64,000 nucleotides of DNA from a virus, in the IMG/VR virus record IMGVR_UViG_3300028198_000256, positions 1 to 64,000 of that record; one strand, 5' to 3'. Shown piece after piece: positions 61,367 through 64,000 of the stretch. A program made the translations under genes and the position numbers. Position 1 is the stretch's first letter. Each line of letters opens with the position of its first letter. Below the pieces are notes generated by a model. The model was not told where the DNA came from. It searched no databases and was given only the letters and a program-made list of their open reading frames with translations.

Positions 61367-61882
61367 TTAAGTTTTACACTTAGATGAGTGAACATCCACC
61401 GTTTCCTTCACACACGTTAATGATTCAATCGTAACTTCTCCTGGATATGGCCAAGTTTGTCTTGGTGGCAATTTCCCCACCTGACTCCCATTATCATACC
61501 ACCGTTCACCATATGCCATTTGATTAACAGGGTCTACCGTATCAAGAAAAGTAACTACTGTGGGGAAATACCCACTTTCAATTAACTGCAAATGATATTC
61601 CCAAGTAACTGTACCATATGCAACTATTATAACGTTATCACCAACATCACATAATTTTGCTGCGGCACCATTCACTGAAATAGTAAAAGATCTTTCATCG
61701 GGGATTGCATATGTTGTGAATCTCTCACCATTATTAATATTATATATTTCAATTTGTTGATAAGGTAATATATTCGACTTCTCTAATATATCATTGGAAA
61801 TACCACAAGAACCCTCATAATCAATATCACATTCTGTAATTGTTGCACCGTGTATTTTTGATTTTAATATCTGTATTTCCAT
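61367..61882 (-). CDS. panD: Aspartate 1-decarboxylase (PanD) with C-terminal extension
   Basis: Residues 1-115 are PanD: LKSKIHGATITECDIDYEGS with Lys9, His11 and the Gly24-Ser25 self-cleavage site that makes the pyruvoyl group, then NNGERFTTYAIP with Arg54, Thr57 and Tyr58, and NGAAAKLCDVGDNVIIVAYG. The reaction is aspartate to beta-alanine and CO2, feeding pantothenate and CoA. About 55 extra C-terminal residues, with two Cys, have no match that I know. It is 2 bases after the lipoprotein gene. Confidence 0.93.
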   Translation of the reverse strand: MEIQILKSKIHGATITECDIDYEGSCGISNDILEKSNILPYQQIEIYNINNGERFTTYAIPDERSFTISVNGAAAKLCDVGDNVIIVAYGTVTWEYHLQLIESGYFPTVVTFLDTVDPVNQMAYGERWYDNGSQVGKLPPRQTWPYPGEVTIESLTCVKETVDVHSSKCKT

Positions 61883-61884
61883 AA

Positions 61885-62322
61885 TTATCCAACCGACCGA
61901 CTAACAAACGATTCCATACACGTTAATACACTCTCACTAAAATTCCTATGAGCATCACTTAACCCCTTTTGACCAAATTCACGCTTTAATCTATACCACA
62001 TATCTTTAGGAGTAAGTTCTTCCATAGTATGAAGTTCTTTATTAAATTTAGAAGAATAGTTCTCGGTAACTGTTTTAAATTTAACTAAATCTGAATATAA
62101 TCCATATTCTTTACCACGTCTTGGATCAAACGTAACATATCCAGACATATTCTTCCCAGATACATCAACCACACACTTACTAAATGACCTAGGCTCAATT
62201 GAATAATCTATAAGGTCTTGTTCATTCTCAAATAATTTATATACGGCATCTTCATACTTATCTTTGTTTTCAGAACACCCAACCAAAAATAATACCATAA
62301 ATACCAACACAACTTTCTTCAT
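61885..62322 (-). CDS. Lipoprotein, unknown
   Basis: A 145-residue protein with a clear lipoprotein signal, KKVVLVFMVLFLVGCSEN (lipobox LVGC, Cys16). After cleavage the protein would be membrane-anchored in the periplasm. Superinfection exclusion or an o-spanin role are possible but not shown. It overlaps the upstream gene by ATGA. Confidence 0.72.
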   Translation of the reverse strand: MKKVVLVFMVLFLVGCSENKDKYEDAVYKLFENEQDLIDYSIEPRSFSKCVVDVSGKNMSGYVTFDPRRGKEYGLYSDLVKFKTVTENYSSKFNKELHTMEELTPKDMWYRLKREFGQKGLSDAHRNFSESVLTCMESFVSRSVG

Positions 62323-62687
62323 ATCACACTCCCATTTTGTTCAATCATAAAATCATAATATAATACATATTCAAACGAATAAGCATAATCTTCATCTAAT
62401 TCTCTTAAATTTATATACTGATATACATGAACCATCTCATGCATAACCGTACTAATTATTGTACCCCTATCCATATCACGATCAATGTATATATCATATG
62501 AACTCCTATCATCTGGGTCGCATAATGCATATCCACGTAATGGTCCACCGGGTTCATTACTTAAATCATCAACATAAATTTTAATTTCAATATCATCTGG
62601 TATATCTAAACGATAACATACCCACTCAATGACTGCCTTAAATACAGACACATAATAATCATTAACGTCATCGTCATACGATACCAC
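62319..62687 (-). CDS. Small metalloprotease-like protein
   Basis: A 122-residue acidic protein with TVMHEMVHVYQYI (HExxH). The build, a short alpha/beta start then the helix, resembles SprT/minigluzincin proteins. It starts with GTG at 62687. A third ligand is not obvious (possibly Glu in DEDYAYSFEYV). Confidence 0.7.
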   Translation of the reverse strand: MVSYDDDVNDYYVSVFKAVIEWVCYRLDIPDDIEIKIYVDDLSNEPGGPLRGYALCDPDDRSSYDIYIDRDMDRGTIISTVMHEMVHVYQYINLRELDEDYAYSFEYVLYYDFMIEQNGSVI

Positions 62688-62693
62688 TTACAC

Positions 62694-63860
62694 TCAACGT
62701 AAATCCACGCCAATTGCTTCAGATATATTATTATAACCATCACGTCTAAGTAATTCTACAAGTCCTATATTAATTTCAGCTGAAATTTGAGGTCCGTGAA
62801 ATATCATACCAGTAATCAAATGTATTAATGTCGCACCACTTCTTATTTTCAAATAAGCATCTTCAGCAGTATCACACCCACCTATACCTATAACTATAAA
62901 TTTATATTCATTATCTTTAACATGTTGTCCACATACCTTAATTATATGATTAGTCATAGGACGTAATATATGTCCACTTAAACCACCACGGTCATCTGGC
63001 ATAACTCGTTTTTCTATCTTACCACCATGTATGACATATGTAACCTTATCATCATCGGGTATCAATTCACGTTTTACTGTAAGATTACAAGTCAAAATAC
63101 CATTAATACCATACGTATGCATAACATCTATCATCTGACAGATTTCTTCATCTGTATGATCTGGACCAATCTTACAATATACAGGATATTCATTCAACCC
63201 CATCAATTCTCTTACACTCTTAACCTTTACTAACAATTCTGTTAAATTTTCCATATCAAAAAAGGGATTAGATACCCCCAAATTAGGACAACTAAGATTA
63301 ATAGTAGTATAATCTCCATATGGAGACAATCGTTTAAATGAAGTTAATAAATCATCTATAACATCATCCTTATCAGATACACCGTTTGTTGCAGAAACTG
63401 ATACACCACAAACACCATCGGCATGTTTCCAATCAGGGGCAACACGGTCTGCCACATGTAATGAACCAGAATTATTCAACCCATACCAAACATTAATAGA
63501 TTGTGACTTAACCGCTCTCCATAATCTAACCGGTGGATTACCATCATGTGGTTCTTTTGAAAATGAACCAAGTTCAATACCAGAAAATCCTAAATCACGT
63601 ATGACAGGTGGCAATACCCCATACTTATCAAATCCAGCAGAAATCAACAATGGATTACTATAATGAACACCATTTACACCTTGAGATAACATAGTATTAT
63701 CATACCTATATAAATATCTCAATAACTTTTTACTATATGGGATACGTTGAACCCATCCTATAATATTTTTAACTACATCGTGTGCCGTTTCAGGACACAA
63801 TTTAAACAATATAGGTCGTAATAACCACTTATAAACAATCCTTTGCATTCTATACTTCAT
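62694..63860 (-). CDS. pyrD: Dihydroorotate dehydrogenase, class 2-like with catalytic Cys
   Basis: A 388-residue DHODH. The N-terminus (LLRPILFKLCPETAHDVV) has the membrane-associating helix of class 2 (quinone) enzymes, followed by SAGFDKYGVLPPVIRDLGF, ELGSFSKEPHDGNPPVR, CKIGPDHTDEEI and FIVIGIGGCDTAEDAY. Where class 2 has the catalytic Ser (NxSSPN) this one has INLSCPNLG, i.e. Cys as in class 1. It oxidises dihydroorotate to orotate for pyrimidines. Confidence 0.93.
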   Translation of the reverse strand: MKYRMQRIVYKWLLRPILFKLCPETAHDVVKNIIGWVQRIPYSKKLLRYLYRYDNTMLSQGVNGVHYSNPLLISAGFDKYGVLPPVIRDLGFSGIELGSFSKEPHDGNPPVRLWRAVKSQSINVWYGLNNSGSLHVADRVAPDWKHADGVCGVSVSATNGVSDKDDVIDDLLTSFKRLSPYGDYTTINLSCPNLGVSNPFFDMENLTELLVKVKSVRELMGLNEYPVYCKIGPDHTDEEICQMIDVMHTYGINGILTCNLTVKRELIPDDDKVTYVIHGGKIEKRVMPDDRGGLSGHILRPMTNHIIKVCGQHVKDNEYKFIVIGIGGCDTAEDAYLKIRSGATLIHLITGMIFHGPQISAEINIGLVELLRRDGYNNISEAIGVDLR

Positions 63861-63869
63861 AATATTCCT

Positions 63870-64000
63870 TTATAATTTATTTCCTGGATTATGCTCTGAC
63901 GGCAATTCTTCATATTTCTCTTCTGGCATATGATTTCCACCACATCCACCCTCTATATGGTGGTTAGCGCCACAACCAAATTCACCAGTAAATGTATATT
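63870..64000 (-). CDS. Partial gene, Cys/His/Gly-rich C-terminus
   Basis: The last 42 residues of a protein that runs off the right edge: FTGEFGCGANHHIEGGCGGN and an acidic tail ending NPGNKL. The GCGxNHH...GCGGNH pattern could bind metal. No identity can be given. Confidence 0.55.
   Translation of the reverse strand, partial: YTFTGEFGCGANHHIEGGCGGNHMPEEKYEELPSEHNPGNKL

Noticed and set aside
1-64000. Integrase, attachment sites or insertion sequences
   Set aside because: No recombinase, transposase or flanking repeats were found; the window reads as a lytic phage genome section.

Overview
The window is a contiguous piece of a large, AT-rich, T4-like myovirus genome (tailed phage with a contractile tail). 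The evidence is a set of recognisable T4-type proteins: baseplate gp6, gp25, gp5, gp27, gp53 and gp48-like, head-completion gp4, hub chaperone gp26 with a gp51-like extension, ssDNA-binding gp32, late coactivator gp33 and helicase loader gp59. They lie with canonical Shine-Dalgarno sites, overlapping ATGA/TAATG gene junctions, sigma70-type TTGACA-17-TATAAT promoters and T4-type late TATAAATA boxes. The style of the small genes and the metabolic cargo suggest a marine proteobacterial host; that is an inference, not something the sequence proves.

Layout. 1-12926 (minus strand): baseplate operon running from a gp48-like tube cap through gp53, gp27, gp5, gp25 and gp6 into a giant structural protein that leaves the window at the left edge. 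12993-20861 (plus strand): gp4, a conserved structural protein, a tail-tube-like protein, gp26 with a probable programmed -1 frameshift into a gp51-like tail, a small holin-like membrane protein, a 1382-residue probable tape measure and a serine hydrolase. From 20891 to the right edge everything reads on the minus strand. 20.9-26.2 kb holds a cyclophilin and replication/transcription genes (gp32, gp33, gp59) plus an acyl-CoA thioesterase. 26.2-33.7 kb holds full-length FtsH, PEP synthase and malate dehydrogenase with small genes. 33.7-42 kb is dominated by proteins sharing a T4-style capsid-targeting N-terminus, i.e. probable internal head proteins ejected with the DNA (a P-loop kinase and two ADP-ribosyltransferase-like proteins among them), with a malyl-CoA lyase embedded. 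42-51 kb is a region of many tiny membrane or acidic proteins, an endolysin, Hsp20 and a MoxR/CobS-like ATPase, driven by repeated promoter-leader modules. 48-60 kb holds two DNA methyltransferases and a Mom-like DNA-modification protein, interleaved with alanine dehydrogenase, a formyltransferase, an acyl-CoA dehydrogenase and a CobT-like VWA protein. 60.7-64 kb has a tRNA, aspartate decarboxylase (PanD), a lipoprotein, a small metalloprotease-like protein and dihydroorotate dehydrogenase.

How it fits together. The host-derived enzymes form a coherent set: alanine dehydrogenase supplies pyruvate, PEP synthase moves it to PEP, malate dehydrogenase and malyl-CoA lyase act around malate, glyoxylate and acetyl-CoA, FadE and a thioesterase act on acyl-CoA, PanD makes the beta-alanine needed for CoA, and the formyltransferase and PyrD feed purine and pyrimidine synthesis. 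The most novel-looking signals are (i) the three DNA-modification enzymes that all end in nearly the same STLDDFL-like tail, resembling a sliding-clamp-binding peptide, (ii) the cluster of nine capsid-targeted proteins, (iii) the carbon/CoA metabolic set, (iv) the frameshifted gp26/gp51 fusion, and (v) a family of near-identical promoter-leader cassettes.
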